From assembly GCA_036346355.1 (NCBI GenBank), contig CM070571.1, positions 50,240,293 through 50,304,292 on the forward strand: a DNA stretch of 64,000 nt, written 5' to 3'. The notes under the pieces were generated by a model. It was not told the origin of the DNA. It did no database searches and worked only from the letters and a program-made list of their open reading frames with translations. The first letter of the stretch is position 1, and each line of letters starts with the position of its first letter. Shown in pieces: positions 43,060-53,047 of this stretch. Position numbers and translations under genes: made by a program. Source of the stretch: Rhipidocladum racemiflorum. Taxonomy: Eukaryota; Streptophyta; Magnoliopsida; Poales; Poaceae.

Positions 43060-43600
43060 CAGATATAGGAACTCTGGGTTAACCCTTTTAGACAAATGAG
43101 GGACAACAGCCCAAGTGATTTGCTATGTGGGGGCTGGACTTTAGCGAATTTTGGACCTTAGAGCGATATGGATGTATTAGATCATGACCATTGCTGCATG
43201 GACGAGTGTGCATCTGGGCCCATGGAGGGCACATAGTTTGGATGGGTGCGGATGTCTACCGAGGCCTGAGGGTGTTCTAGGCATTTCCTGTGGTATGCGC
43301 TATGTTGCTGATTGCTGAGGTGTAGTCTTTTTGCAGGGTGTGTTTTGAGTGTGACTCCCTGGCTAGTCCAATTAGTGGTGGCCTGGCCTGCGTTGCCCAA
43401 GTGTAGTAGCAGTGGGATTAAATTCCACAGAGTTTAAAATGTAGAGCATTAGCATATAATTCTTGAGGGTCCAAACATAGCAATTCCGCGTTAACTCTTT
43501 GAGCGGAAGCCAGTTGCTACGCATGTGTAGGTTCTTCGGGGTTGGGAGCTGGGCTGTACTGAATTTTGGAAGCTGGTGTTACAATTTTTTAACACTTCAA
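43060..43600. repeat. Two decayed relatives of the 42.3-kb element
   Basis: GGGTTAACCCTTTTAGACAA to GCGAATTTTGGACCTTAG (about 43076-43163) and CGCGTTAACTCTTTGAGCGG to GAATTTTGGAAGCTGGTGTT (about 43487-43579) match the second half of the 42287-42534 element in order and spacing. They are older, diverged copies, and the second keeps the GTGTTACA end. Confidence 0.65.
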
Positions 43601-43999
43601 CATGTCTACAGTATGTTACGGAAGAGAAATTATTTGACCAACCACGAATGATTTGCACCGAGTCTTCTTGGTCTGGCATGAAGTATTGTAGTTGATCTCA
43701 TGCAGAAGTTACAGAAGAAGAAGCTAAAGAAAAATTACAGAACACAATCAGAGAGATTTTCATCTTTTGGTGAGGTATGCTGGATCTCTAAGAACTTTTG
43801 TTATTCATTTAATTATTCTGCCCAACTCAAATCTTATATATCAAATGAGACATTACACCTGTTATCTTTCTAATCTCACTGTTGGCCATAGTAGATTTTT
43901 CATAGTGGTGGTGATTCAGTTTATACAAATGTTCTTTTTGTCTTAACCGTACCACTCGTTGTAGAGTATCTTCATAGAAGATTAGATAATAGAGAGTGA

Positions 44000-44157
44000 G
44001 TGATAGCTTTGGAACCAGACCAGGAGAGAAGAGAGGGAGCAGAACGATTTGGGATAGAAAATTTTCCTTCTCTGCTGCTTACGGAGGAGCAATGGCTTGC
44101 GTGCCACAAGGAGAGGCAAGCTGGCGAGGGCGGATCGCGGTCCGCCAAAGGCAGCGG
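44000..44157 (+). pseudogene. Copia gag fragment left of the CACTA insertion
   Basis: Reads LLLTEEQWLACHKERQAGEG, SRSAKGSG up to the CACTA border. The frame resumes at 48715 (RNRRSYGSHKKGAADRKNAA), so the CACTA element split one gag gene. The TEEQWLA motif is usual shortly before the zinc knuckle in this gag type. Confidence 0.75.
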
Positions 44158-44189
44158 CACTACAACACGTCAGGCTTCCGATGGCGTCT

Positions 44190-44700
44190 ATAAATGCCTT
44201 TAAAACCTTATAAATGCCTTAAAAAGATTTTAGATGGCGTTTACATGGCGTCAAGAAAAATGGCGTCAGGAAAAGTAATTCGCGGCGCTTAATTATCCAC
44301 GGCGTTTCTATATGCCGTTATTTCCCACCATACGGTGGCGTTTATAAGCGTCGGGGTTCCCTCTATTCATGGCGTTTATAAGCGCCGGGGATCCCTGTAT
44401 TCATGGCGTTTATAAGCGCCGGGGATCCCTGTATTCATGGCGTTTATAAGCGCCGGGATTCCCTCTATTCATGGCATTTATAAGCGCCGGAGATCCCTAT
44501 ATTCATGGCGTTTATAAGCGACGGAGTTCCCTCTATTCATGGCGTTTACAAGCACCGGAGTTTCAACTGTCATGGCGCTTATATGTGTCAGGATTCCCCC
44601 TATTCATGGCGTTTACTAGCACCGAGGATCCCTCTATTCATGGCGTTTGAAATCGTAGGGGTTTCTACTGGCGTGGCACTTATAAGCGCCTATGTATCTC
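44190..44700. repeat. CACTA left subterminal repeat array
   Basis: About ten units of ~34 bp, for example ATTCATGGCGTTTATAAGCG with CCGGGGATCCCT between. The core GGCGTTTATAAGCGCC is nearly self-complementary. Arrays of this type are the transposase-binding regions of CACTA elements. Confidence 0.85.
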
Positions 44701-45092
44701 TTCCAAGGCGAATACAAATTAATATCACATCTAATTACATCACAAGCCAAATTACATTTCAGTACAAATGCATTCTTACCAGGCCAAATTTCACATCTTA
44801 AAGCAAACTCTAAGAAGCCATCAACTCCGAAATCTTTTCTAGACCGTCATCCAGAAAAGATAACTACTAGTCAATAAGTACAACCATGCATTTTTCCCCT
44901 GACGCAATCACTCATAAAACATACACAACATAACTAGTGACAAACTGAAAACATCAAAACAACATGCAACAAAAATGATTAGATAAAGAGGGCTGCTAAT
45001 TAACCATATATCCACTTCCTGTAAACATCACAGCATTCCTAGTGCAAAACAAGTTTCCGAAGTACTACTGATTAGTTGAAAAGTGCTGCATG

Positions 45093-45146
45093 CAATACAA
45101 CATAACAAGTGCTGCATGCAATACAACATAGCAAGAATACTTCTAA
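45093..45146. repeat. 28-bp tandem duplication
   Basis: AAGTGCTGCATGCAATACAA with CATAACA follows itself with one mismatch, just downstream of the captured AsnRS stop codon. Confidence 0.85.
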
Positions 45147-45173
45147 AAGTTATACGTGAGCATTTCTGGAGTG

Positions 45174-46309
45174 CTAAAAGTCTGCGGAGCCAGGAACTCG
45201 GGGAAATGGAATGGCATCTCTAATGTTGTCTATTCCAGTTGCAAACTGTACAAGTCGTTCAAATCCAAGCCCAAAACCAGCATGAGGAACTGGAACAGAA
45301 AGGTAGAAGTTCGTTATGGCTCATGACAAAAACAAAAGCATGCTATAGTAAGATGCAGCTATACCAGAAATTTTAAATGATCCGTAACAAAAAAAGCATT
45401 ATCCAGCTTTTTTCAATTTTTGCATGGCCAAGGTATTTAACCTGATCCATATCGCTGTAGATCTAAATACCACCAGTAGCTTTCTTTGTTGAGATTCAAC
45501 TCATCCAACCGAGCTTCAAAGTAATCAAGACGATCTTCCCAGAACTGTTGAACAACAATTCTGGCAGATGAAGAATTACATCAGATAGAGCTGAAGCGTA
45601 TGTTTCGCCATTCAGTTATCCAGACACTGTCAGAAATGCTGGTTTGCAGAAGAAATCCTAGCATAAACACATGCAAATAACCATTGTTAAAAAGGACAAA
45701 AAATTTGGAAACATTGAAATTACTTGAACAACAGTTTTGAGAACTCAAACAGCCAGCAAAAATAGCAGAGCATATCACCAGAATGATCCAGGTAAAATTG
45801 CTTACGAGAAGGAAGGAGCATTTGACATTTGACAAATTATCAGAGATTCATGCATGGAGGCATCAAGTTTACCTGTGACCAATCAACCCTTCCATCCTTG
45901 GTAGAAGGAATATTGTTGACTAGGCAACCACCTTCATCACTATTTGAAAGCTGTAATACAGAAGGGAAAAAAACATCTTTAAACACGAAGACAATGGGGA
46001 AAACCAAGAAGCCAACATTAAGATTGTCATAGGCAAGTTTCTGGTTAAGTATTGGAACGAAAGGGTTGCATCATTTCCAGGACTCATGACCTATGCAATT
46101 ATGCATCTCTAAACTGGAACTCAAAACATTATCAAATTGGTAATTTCTGAAGAAAAAGAACACCAGGAAAAACAAATAGCTAGCAATGAGTAAGGCCGTA
46201 CTGCACCAAAAGTGTTAATTCGAGGACGGAGATGGGCCACAGGTCTCAAAAATTGTCCTGATGCCCGTTTCTTCTGTATAGGAAAAGATGTGGGATCACT
46301 TTTGCCAAT
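45174..46309 (-). pseudogene. Asparaginyl-tRNA synthetase (cytosolic type), captured exons
   Basis: Four minus-strand blocks with splice signals. 46309-46202 reads PIQKKRASGQFLRPVAHLRP, PRINTFGA. 45950-45873 reads CLVNNIPSTKDGRVDWSQ. 45544-45442 reads DRLDYFEARLDELNLNKESY, WWYLDLQRYGS. 45289-45174 reads PHAGFGLGFERLVQFATGID, then NIRDAIPFPRVPGSADF and TAG. These are segments of class II AsnRS. The last block contains the class II motif 3 region (GFGLGFERL). Large parts of the catalytic core between DWSQ and DRLDY are missing, as is the region after NTFGA, so it cannot make an active enzyme. It lies wholly inside the CACTA element. Confidence 0.88.
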
Positions 46310-47756
46310 CTGAAAGAAGAAAAAGTGAAAAACTACATCAGAACGCACGAAAAAGAAACAATGCACTAGAAGTATGTTTATGTGAGATTTGTCTACAACC
46401 CACCAAAATGAAAAGCAACTGCAGATGCACAATTAACATTACCAATCTATAGGAGTCTTCTTGGATGGCTGTCTCTTGCCAGGTGTTAGATTGTTTTCTG
46501 CCAGTCATAAATAACTGGGTTTCCTCATTAAACACCATGTATTCAAAGAAGTATTTTCTAAAACTGAGTACATGAAAAAAAACATGCCATCAAACACTCG
46601 CATAGCATCAGCTATCAACCATCAAGGAGACAAACTTTCTAATGTTAAAAATGCTCACATAATTCCGGAGCTCCTCTTGCAAAAAGTGTTTAAGCATTGT
46701 CCTAGACTCCTCGTAAGGCAGCAGTACTACTCAAAGGAGTTCTCCAATGAAGTCAAATTTCTTGATCTGAAGCTAAATAAACAACATCAACATGGTAAAT
46801 GTAAATGAAGTACACAATGCTAAAACTGCTGACGAATGCTAAGTCCGGTATTTCTTGGTGAGCTCAGTTGAAGGGGGACTTCTGAACTTTCTTTTACTAA
46901 TAAACTAGTACAGATAATATTTCTTATGGTGTTTGGCTATAGGTGCCCAATACTAAGCTATACGGTATGGCTGTTTGACAGTAAGTTTTCTTCGTCGGCT
47001 TCGCATATCCATCTAACAAATAATAGTACACAACTAATTATTCATCTCTACAAATATAATATACAGAATGGAAGATACAAACCTACAGTTACTTATATCC
47101 ATAGAAGAGCAAAAATCAAGCACACCATAACATATGTCACAAGCAAAACCACAACCACAAAAGAAAGCATGCTACTACTCAATGTGATCAGGACATTTGA
47201 ATATGGATCAGGACACAACTCCATTTCAAACAAAATTTCATAAGCCAACCAAACTGGGGAAACGAAAGCAAACCATCAGCAAACCATCACTCTCCTGATT
47301 ACTCTCCTGATTGACTACATGTTAATTTTCCAATTGAAAAGGTGTCATGGAAAATTACAAACCATAAGCAATGGAAAATTGGCTAATTTAGTGCCAAATC
47401 TACAACATACAACATACAAACCATCAGCAATGGAAACTGAAAATTGACTAATTTAGTGCCAAATCTACAACATCCAAACCATCAGCAATGGAAACTGAAG
47501 CAGATTCTCTTCCATAATGAGTTAATGGGCTTCTATATAGGATTGGATGAACTGTGCTGACATTGTTCTTAAGCTAGTGCAGAATGTTTCAACAAATTAC
47601 ATTTCTCCAAGCCATCAACTCAGTTCTATGTTTACAGACAACTAACGGGAGAGGAGCTTTCTGACAAATTTCAGATTACCACAGTACATCTCAGATTATC
47701 AATTCTACAACATACAAACTTTGCACATCTCAGATTATCAAATCCTTTGAGCTCAC
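46310..47756 (-). other. Intron-like AT-rich interior of the CACTA element
   Basis: No coding motif. A ~62-bp duplication around CTAATTTAGTGCCAAATCTA with AACCATCAGCAATGGAAACT occurs at about 47390-47500. It would be the large first intron of the captured gene. Confidence 0.5.
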
Positions 47757-48190
47757 CTTGCGGCCACCGAGACAGGATGAAGAGCCGGTGGTCGGAGCAG
47801 AGACGGGCGGCGGCGTGGGGGAGACGGGTTCCCGAGAGGAGGAGGCGTGGGGGAGTCGGAGACGGGCGGCGGCGTCACGGCGGAGGCCTCCGGGGGTCGG
47901 AGACGAGAGGAGGCGTGGGGAGACGGGTTCCCGAGAGGACGAGGCGTGGGGGAGTCGGAGCCGGGCGGCGGCGTGACGGGCGTGGCGGAGCCGGGCGGCG
48001 GCGTGACGGCGTGGGGGTCCGAGAGGAAGATCCGCCGCGAACGCTGCCAACTGACCGGCCGGGGAAGGAGATGCGTGTGGGAGATCGATCGATCGGCAGC
48101 GCGCAGAGGCTGGCGTCGTGGCGACTGGCGAGATCGATCGTGCGAGGGGCGGCGCGCGGAGGCCAGCCGGCGAGAGCCGGCTAGGTTTTA
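47757..48190 (-). other. GC-rich candidate first exon/5' UTR of the captured gene
   Basis: On the minus strand an ATG at 48050 opens MAAFAADLPLGPPRRHAAAR and runs to a perfect donor, GGCCGCAAG followed by GTGAGC (exon end 47757). The frame contains an internal duplication, with LRLPHASSSREPVSP twice. The donor and orientation agree with the AsnRS exons, so it may be their 5' exon, but the protein shows no AsnRS motif. The ATCGATCGATCG-rich stretch at 48080-48135 could be promoter DNA. Confidence 0.4.
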
Positions 48191-48299
48191 GATGGAGGGG
48201 GAATGGGGAATTTTTCCAGGGGTTAACTTATGCTGGCGCGCGTGTGAGTATAGGACCTGCATATGGGTGCGCGCGCTGTTTTCCATCTCCGCGCCCGTT

Positions 48300-48713
48300 T
48301 TTTTCATCGAAACACGGTATAAGCGCCGCAATTGTAAGAGTTTTCGACGACGTTTATTTATGCCTCAGTAAGGATACCACGACGTTTGTAAGTGCCGCAA
48401 TATCCAATTTTTTAAGTCATAACAAACGCCAGGAATAAAGTCTACCACGGCGCTTATAAATGCCGGTATAGAGTGGAATTCCCCGGCGTTTATAAGCGCC
48501 GTAAAAGACTCTAACCTGGCGTTTATAAACGCCGGTATAGAATAGAATTCCCTGGCATTTATAAGCGCCGTGGTAGACTCTAACTCGGCGTTTATAAACG
48601 CCGGGGAATTAAATGCCTTGAATGATAAAAAACGCCGGCTTTAGCCTTATTAGGGGCGTTTAGATTAAACGCCGGGTAAAATAAATGCCGGGAAATCCAG
48701 GTTATGTTGTAGT
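48300..48713. repeat. CACTA right subterminal repeat array
   Basis: Repeats of GGCGTTTATAAACGCCGG and GGCATTTATAAGCGCCG in mixed orientation, spaced by short AT-rich linkers such as TATAGAATAGAATTCC. Confidence 0.85.
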
Positions 48714-48714
48714 G

Positions 48715-50134
48715 CGGAAGGAATCGCCGCTCCTATGGCTCGCACAAGAAGGGCGCGGCTGATCGCAAGAATGCTGCCCGTAACGACGACAATAAGCTAT
48801 GCCATGGTCGAATGGCGGTCCGGGCTCGTGATTGCCGCCCGGCCTAAGCGAGGTCGGCGCACCTCGTCGCGAGAGGGCGGCAGCGAGCTGCGCTTCTGAT
48901 GGCGCATGTCTTCGTGCTGAACGATGACTCCGCGTCGGCGTCTACAATCGTCCACCTCGACGAACCGCAAGCGTAGGCTTTCCTCGGCGAGGTGGATCTG
49001 CGGTGAACTCCAGGAGGGTTGGTACCTCGACACCGGTGCCACCGATCCACATAATGACCGCCGCGGCGTCTTCGTCAAGATTGATCGCGCAATGCGAGGA
49101 ACCGTTCATTTTGGTGACGGGTCGATAGTCAAGATTCAAGGCTACGGAACAATATTGTTCGCCGGCAAGAATGGTGAGCACAAGGCGCTTTCCAACGTTT
49201 TCTTCATCACGCGCTTGAAGAACAGCATCATCAGCGTCGGCCAACTCGATGAGTGTGGCTCGAAGGTGCTGATTGAAGATGGCGTGCTGCGCATCTGGGA
49301 TCGCCAACGCCATCTCATCGCAAAGGTAAAACGCGGGCGAAATCGGCTCTGCATACTGCGCCTCGACGTCGCGCGGCCGATCTGCCTCGCGGCACAACAC
49401 AGCAATGATTCATGGCGCTGGCACGCCCGCTACAGGCACATAAGCTTCGACGCGCTGCATCAGCTTGACCGCATGGCCTTCGCGGTGGAACACGTCGAGT
49501 AGCTCTGCGACACCTTCGTCATGACGTAACATCGCCGAGCTCTGTTCAGCCAAGGCGAAATATTGCGTAGGGCGTCCTCGACCTCGTCGGCGGCTACCTA
49601 TGTGGACCCATTACACCAGCGGCGCCGGTAGCGCCGCTACATGTGGTTGGCGCTTCGTAGCAAAGAGTGATGCGGCGGTGGCCTTCAAGAAGTTCCAGTG
49701 CTGCAGAGGTGGAGAGTGGGCACAAGCTCCGCGTTCTACACGGACAACGGCGGCGAGTTCACCTCGTCGGTCGCCGCCATCTGCGAGGACCATGGCGTCT
49801 GATGGCACTTCTCCGCGCCATACACGTCGCAGCGAGCGGTGTGGTGGAGGAGGAACCGGACCATCCTTGCCACGCACGCGCCTCCTAAAGTAACGGAAGA
49901 TGCCCGTGAGTTTTGGGGGAGGCTGTGAGCACGGCCATCTTCCTCAACCGGCGCCGACGAAGAGCCTCGTTGGCAAGACGCCTTTTGAGGCGTGGTGCGG
50001 CGCAAGCCAACGGTGAGCTTCCTGCGTACATTTGGTTTTCTTGGTTATGTGAAGGATACACGGCTGGGCCTATGGAAGCTCGACGACCGCAGCACCCCGA
50101 TGGTGTTCATCAGGTACGAGGTCAGCTCCAAGCC
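48715..50134 (+). pseudogene. Copia gag zinc-knuckle, protease and integrase remains
   Basis: The gag end has a decayed zinc knuckle (CHGRMAVRARDCRPA, about 48796-48840). The protease begins GWYLDTGATDPHN (about 49017) with the D-T-G active-site triad, then FGDGSIVKIQGYGTILFAGK and NSIISVGQLDECGSKVLIED (192-codon frame 48924-49502). The GAG-pre-integrase region reads SWRWHARYRHISFDALHQL. Integrase core pieces are shifted across frames: FYTDNGGEFTS (about 49735), HFSAPYTSQ (about 49803) and FWGEAVSTAIFLNRR (about 49910-49950). The next frame resumes as DDRSTPMVFI up to the insertion at 50135. Confidence 0.85.
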
Positions 50135-50969
50135 AGAGATGGCAACAGGTCGGGTCGGGTGCGGGTTTTATAAAACTCGACCTGACCCAAAACCCGAATT
50201 GAAAAACTCGACCCGAACCCGAATACCCTATCGGGTAAAAAATTATACCAGAACCCAAACCCGACGGGTACGTGAAATCCGACGGGTACCCGATGAGTTT
50301 GTGTTGTATGGGTGGTAATAGGTTTGGTCGGGTGTGGGTTTTGCAAAACCCGACCCGACATGAAACCTGAACCCTAAAACTCGAGCCAAACCCAGTAGGT
50401 ACCCGACATCTAACCCCAAACCTGTCGGATACCCAAACCCAACGGGTACCCATTGGGTATGTGCGGCATTTCGAGTACCCGTGGGTGAAAATTAAAACCC
50501 GAACCCGACCCGAACCCAGGTGCGGGTTTTACAAAACCCGACCCGAAATCCGAATTGAAAAACCCGACCCGAACCCGAATACCCTATTGGGTAAAAAACT
50601 ATACTCAAACCCGAACCCGGCGGGTACTCGAAATCCGATGGGTACCTAACGGGTTTGTGTTATATGGGTGGTAATAGGTTGGTCGGGTGTGGGTTTTGCA
50701 AAACCCGACCCGACAAGAAACCTGAACCCAAAAACCGGAGCCAAACCCGGCAGGTACCCAAAACCCGACCCCAAACCCGGCGGATACCCGAAACCCAACG
50801 GGTACCCAATGGGTATGTGCGGCATTTCGGGTACCCGTGGGTGAAAATTAAAACCCGAACCCGACCCGAACCCATTTCGGGTACCCGACCCTAAGAACCC
50901 GTGGGTAAAAATTAAAACCCGACCCTGACCCGATCGGGTGCAAAACCCGCGGGTCCAATTGCCATCCCT
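50135..50969. mobile_element. hAT-like element made of ACCCGACCCG repeats
   Basis: Left end AGAGATGGCAACAGGTCGGG. The right end, read on the minus strand, is AGGGATGGCAATTGGACCCG. Flanks TCCAAGCC (50127-50134) and ACCAAGGC (50970-50977) agree at 6 of 8 positions. The copia frame reads on across the insertion (VSSK, then AYRML), confirming its limits. The interior is made of ACCCGAACCCG and CGGGTTTT motifs in both orientations, plus a ~361-bp tandem duplication (see next entry). AGGGATGGCAA ends occur in plant hAT-type MITEs. Confidence 0.75.
50156..50878. repeat. ~361-bp tandem duplication within the hAT-like element
   Basis: GTGCGGGTTTTATAAAACTC (50159) recurs as GTGCGGGTTTTACAAAACCC (50520), and GTTTGTGTTGTATGGGTGGT (50297) recurs as GTTTGTGTTATATGGGTGGT (50658). 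Both pairs are ~361 bp apart, so two copies of a unit lie head to tail. Confidence 0.8.
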
Positions 50970-50977
50970 ACCAAGGC

Positions 50978-53031
50978 ATACCGCATGCTTGTGCCCCGGT
51001 GTCGTCTTTAACGAGGACACTGGCTGGGACTACAAGGCGGTGGAACAGCCACACGCGACTTCCATGTAGAGGCGGTGGTCAACTACATCCACCCAGCCAC
51101 ATCGGCTTCGTCCGCAGGCAGCGTAGGAATCATTTCCCCTGCAGCGCCCGTGGGCCAAGGACCCGCAGGGACGCTTCCATCGTCGCCCGCGCCCCTCTCT
51201 GCGTCAACTCCGCCTGCAGGCACGCTCGAAGGGGCAGAACCAATGTGGTCCCCTGTTTCCGATCCGCACGGACTCGGGGATTCATCTCCTGCTCCGACTT
51301 CGTCTGGCCGCGGCGCACCTACAGGGGCCTCCGATGGCTTAGTTCGTCTCTCCTCTGCCACACGACTCGGACAGGCTGGACGCGTACCATGGCCCCTCTC
51401 CTCTCTGTTACTGTCGCATCGACGACGTGCTTGGAGGGGGGGTGTACCAGGCCTTGCAAATCGCGTCGTCGATGGCACGGAACTGCTGCTGGCCAATGAA
51501 CAGGGGGAGCCGAGAACCTTTGCTGAAGAAGAGCATGATTCAGCATGGCAGGCGGCCATGCGTGAGGAAATGGACTCCATCGAGCAGAACTGGACTTGGT
51601 CGTTGGTGGAGCTTTCTCGTGGGCATCGTCCCATTGGGCTGAAGTGGGTTTTCAAGCTCAAGAAGAACGAGGCAGGAGCTGTGATCAAGCACAAGGCTCG
51701 CCTCGTCGCAAAGAGCTATGTGCAGCAACCGGGCATCGACTTCGATGAGGTGTTCGCGCTGTTGCTCGCCTTGAGTCCATACGGCCGCTGGGCTTTGTTC
51801 TTTGCGCAAGATGGCTGGCCGGTGCATCACATGAATGTAAAGTCAGCCTTCCTCAATGGCGATTTGGAGGAGGAGGTGTACGTTGCGCAGCCGCCGGGCT
51901 TCATCGTCGCCGGAGTGTAGCACAAGTGCTGCGCCTGCGGAAGGCGCTGTACAGGCTGCGGCAAGCGCCACGGGCTTGGAACGAGAAGTTGCACACGACG
52001 TTGCAAGCTCTCGGGTTCGAGCAGAGCCCGCACGAGGCGGCAATGTACAGGCGCTACCATGGGAATTCACTGCTCCTCCTCGGGGTCTATGTGGATTACT
52101 TGATCATCACTGGATCAACCGAGGCGGAGATCAACCATTTCAAGGCGGAGATGAAGGCAAGGTTCAGGATGAGCGACTTGGGTTTGCTATCTTTCTACCT
52201 TGGCATTGAGGTACAGCAGAGCAGTAGCGGCATCACGTTGTGCTAGGCGCACTACACCAAGCGCATCCTGGAGATGGCATGGATGCGGGATTGCTACCTG
52301 CGCATACCCCTATGGAGGAACGGCTCAAGGCGAGCCGTGATAGCACGCGGCGGTGGTGGATGTCACTGCATGGGAGGATCATTGGTAGCCTCTGCTATCT
52401 CGTCCACACACGGCCGGACCTCGCTTTCGGCGTGGGGTGCGTGAGTCGTTTCATGGAAGCGGCCTACGGAGGAACACATGGCAGCGATGAAGAGGTCCTA
52501 CGCTTATGTGGTGGGACTCTTTTAAGTCTCATTTGCCACTACGGGAGGACAGCGGAAGCACGGCTTGTTGGGTACACCGACAATGACCTAGGCGATGATG
52601 TTGACACAAGGAAGAGTACATCCGACTGATCTGTTCTTCTATGGCAACAGCTTGGTGAGTTGGCATGCTCTCAAGCAAAGGTGGTGGTACTCTCATCTGT
52701 GAAGCGGAATATGTTGCTTTGCCACAGCGGTGTGGTTGGCTCGGCTGCTCGGCGATTTCAAAGGGAAGAATGCCGACACCGCTAAGTGAAGATTGACAAG
52801 AAGTCAGCCTTAGCGCCGATAAAAAATCCTGGTTTCCATGAATGTAGCAAACACATCGATGTGCGCTACCACTTCATCGAAGTCTTTGGGAAGATGGAAG
52901 GATTAGTGCTAAATTAAATGCGACTCTAAGGACCAACTCGCGGACATTCAAGCGAATGCACTTGGGCGAGTCGATTCCATGTTAGCCGTGCTAAGATTGG
53001 AATGGTCAACATCAATTCCAAGTCCACACAC
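50978..53031 (+). pseudogene. Copia reverse transcriptase-RNase H remains
   Basis: A 281-codon frame (51075-51920) covers the linker and the start of RT: EEEHDSAWQAAMREEMDSIE, WVFKLKKNEAGAVIKHKARL and NGDLEEEVYVAQPPGFIVAG. After a stop it continues at 51926 with LRKALYRLRQAPRAWNEKLH. The active-site motif reads YVDYL, where the family has YVDDL, so one catalytic Asp is lost. SFYLGIEVQ follows. RNase H pieces are broken (SLCYLVHTRPDLAFGVGCVS in 52390-52450; STSDLFFYGNSLVSWHALKQ across frames near 52610-52680). A purine-rich tract follows. Confidence 0.85.
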
Positions 53032-53047
53032 AAGGATTAGGGGAGAT
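53032..53047 (+). promoter_or_regulatory. Copia polypurine tract
   Basis: AAGGATTAGGGGAGAT lies directly before the TGTTAG start of the 3' LTR, where plus-strand priming occurs in LTR retrotransposons. Confidence 0.7.

Larger units (their letters stand above)
44158..48714. mobile_element. Complete non-autonomous CACTA (En/Spm) element carrying AsnRS exons
   Basis: Terminal inverted repeats CACTACAACA (44158) and TGTTGTAGTG (ending 48714) are flanked by the exact 3-bp duplication CGG (44155-44157 and 48715-48717), the diagnostic set for CACTA elements. Subterminal regions are packed with GGCGTTTATAAGCGCC-type repeats on both sides. No TNPA or TNPD transposase was seen in the 4,557 bp. Instead the interior carries minus-strand exons of a cytosolic-type asparaginyl-tRNA synthetase and a GC-rich region at 47757-48190. 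This is a Pack-CACTA-type gene-capture element. Confidence 0.92.

Noticed and set aside
44330..44690. CRISPR-like regular repeats
   Set aside because: ~34-bp spacing without distinct unique spacers, inside a CACTA end with TSD; this is a subterminal repeat array in a plant genome.
51083..51694. 203-codon minus-strand frame
   Set aside because: Antisense of the copia RT region; no motif of its own.
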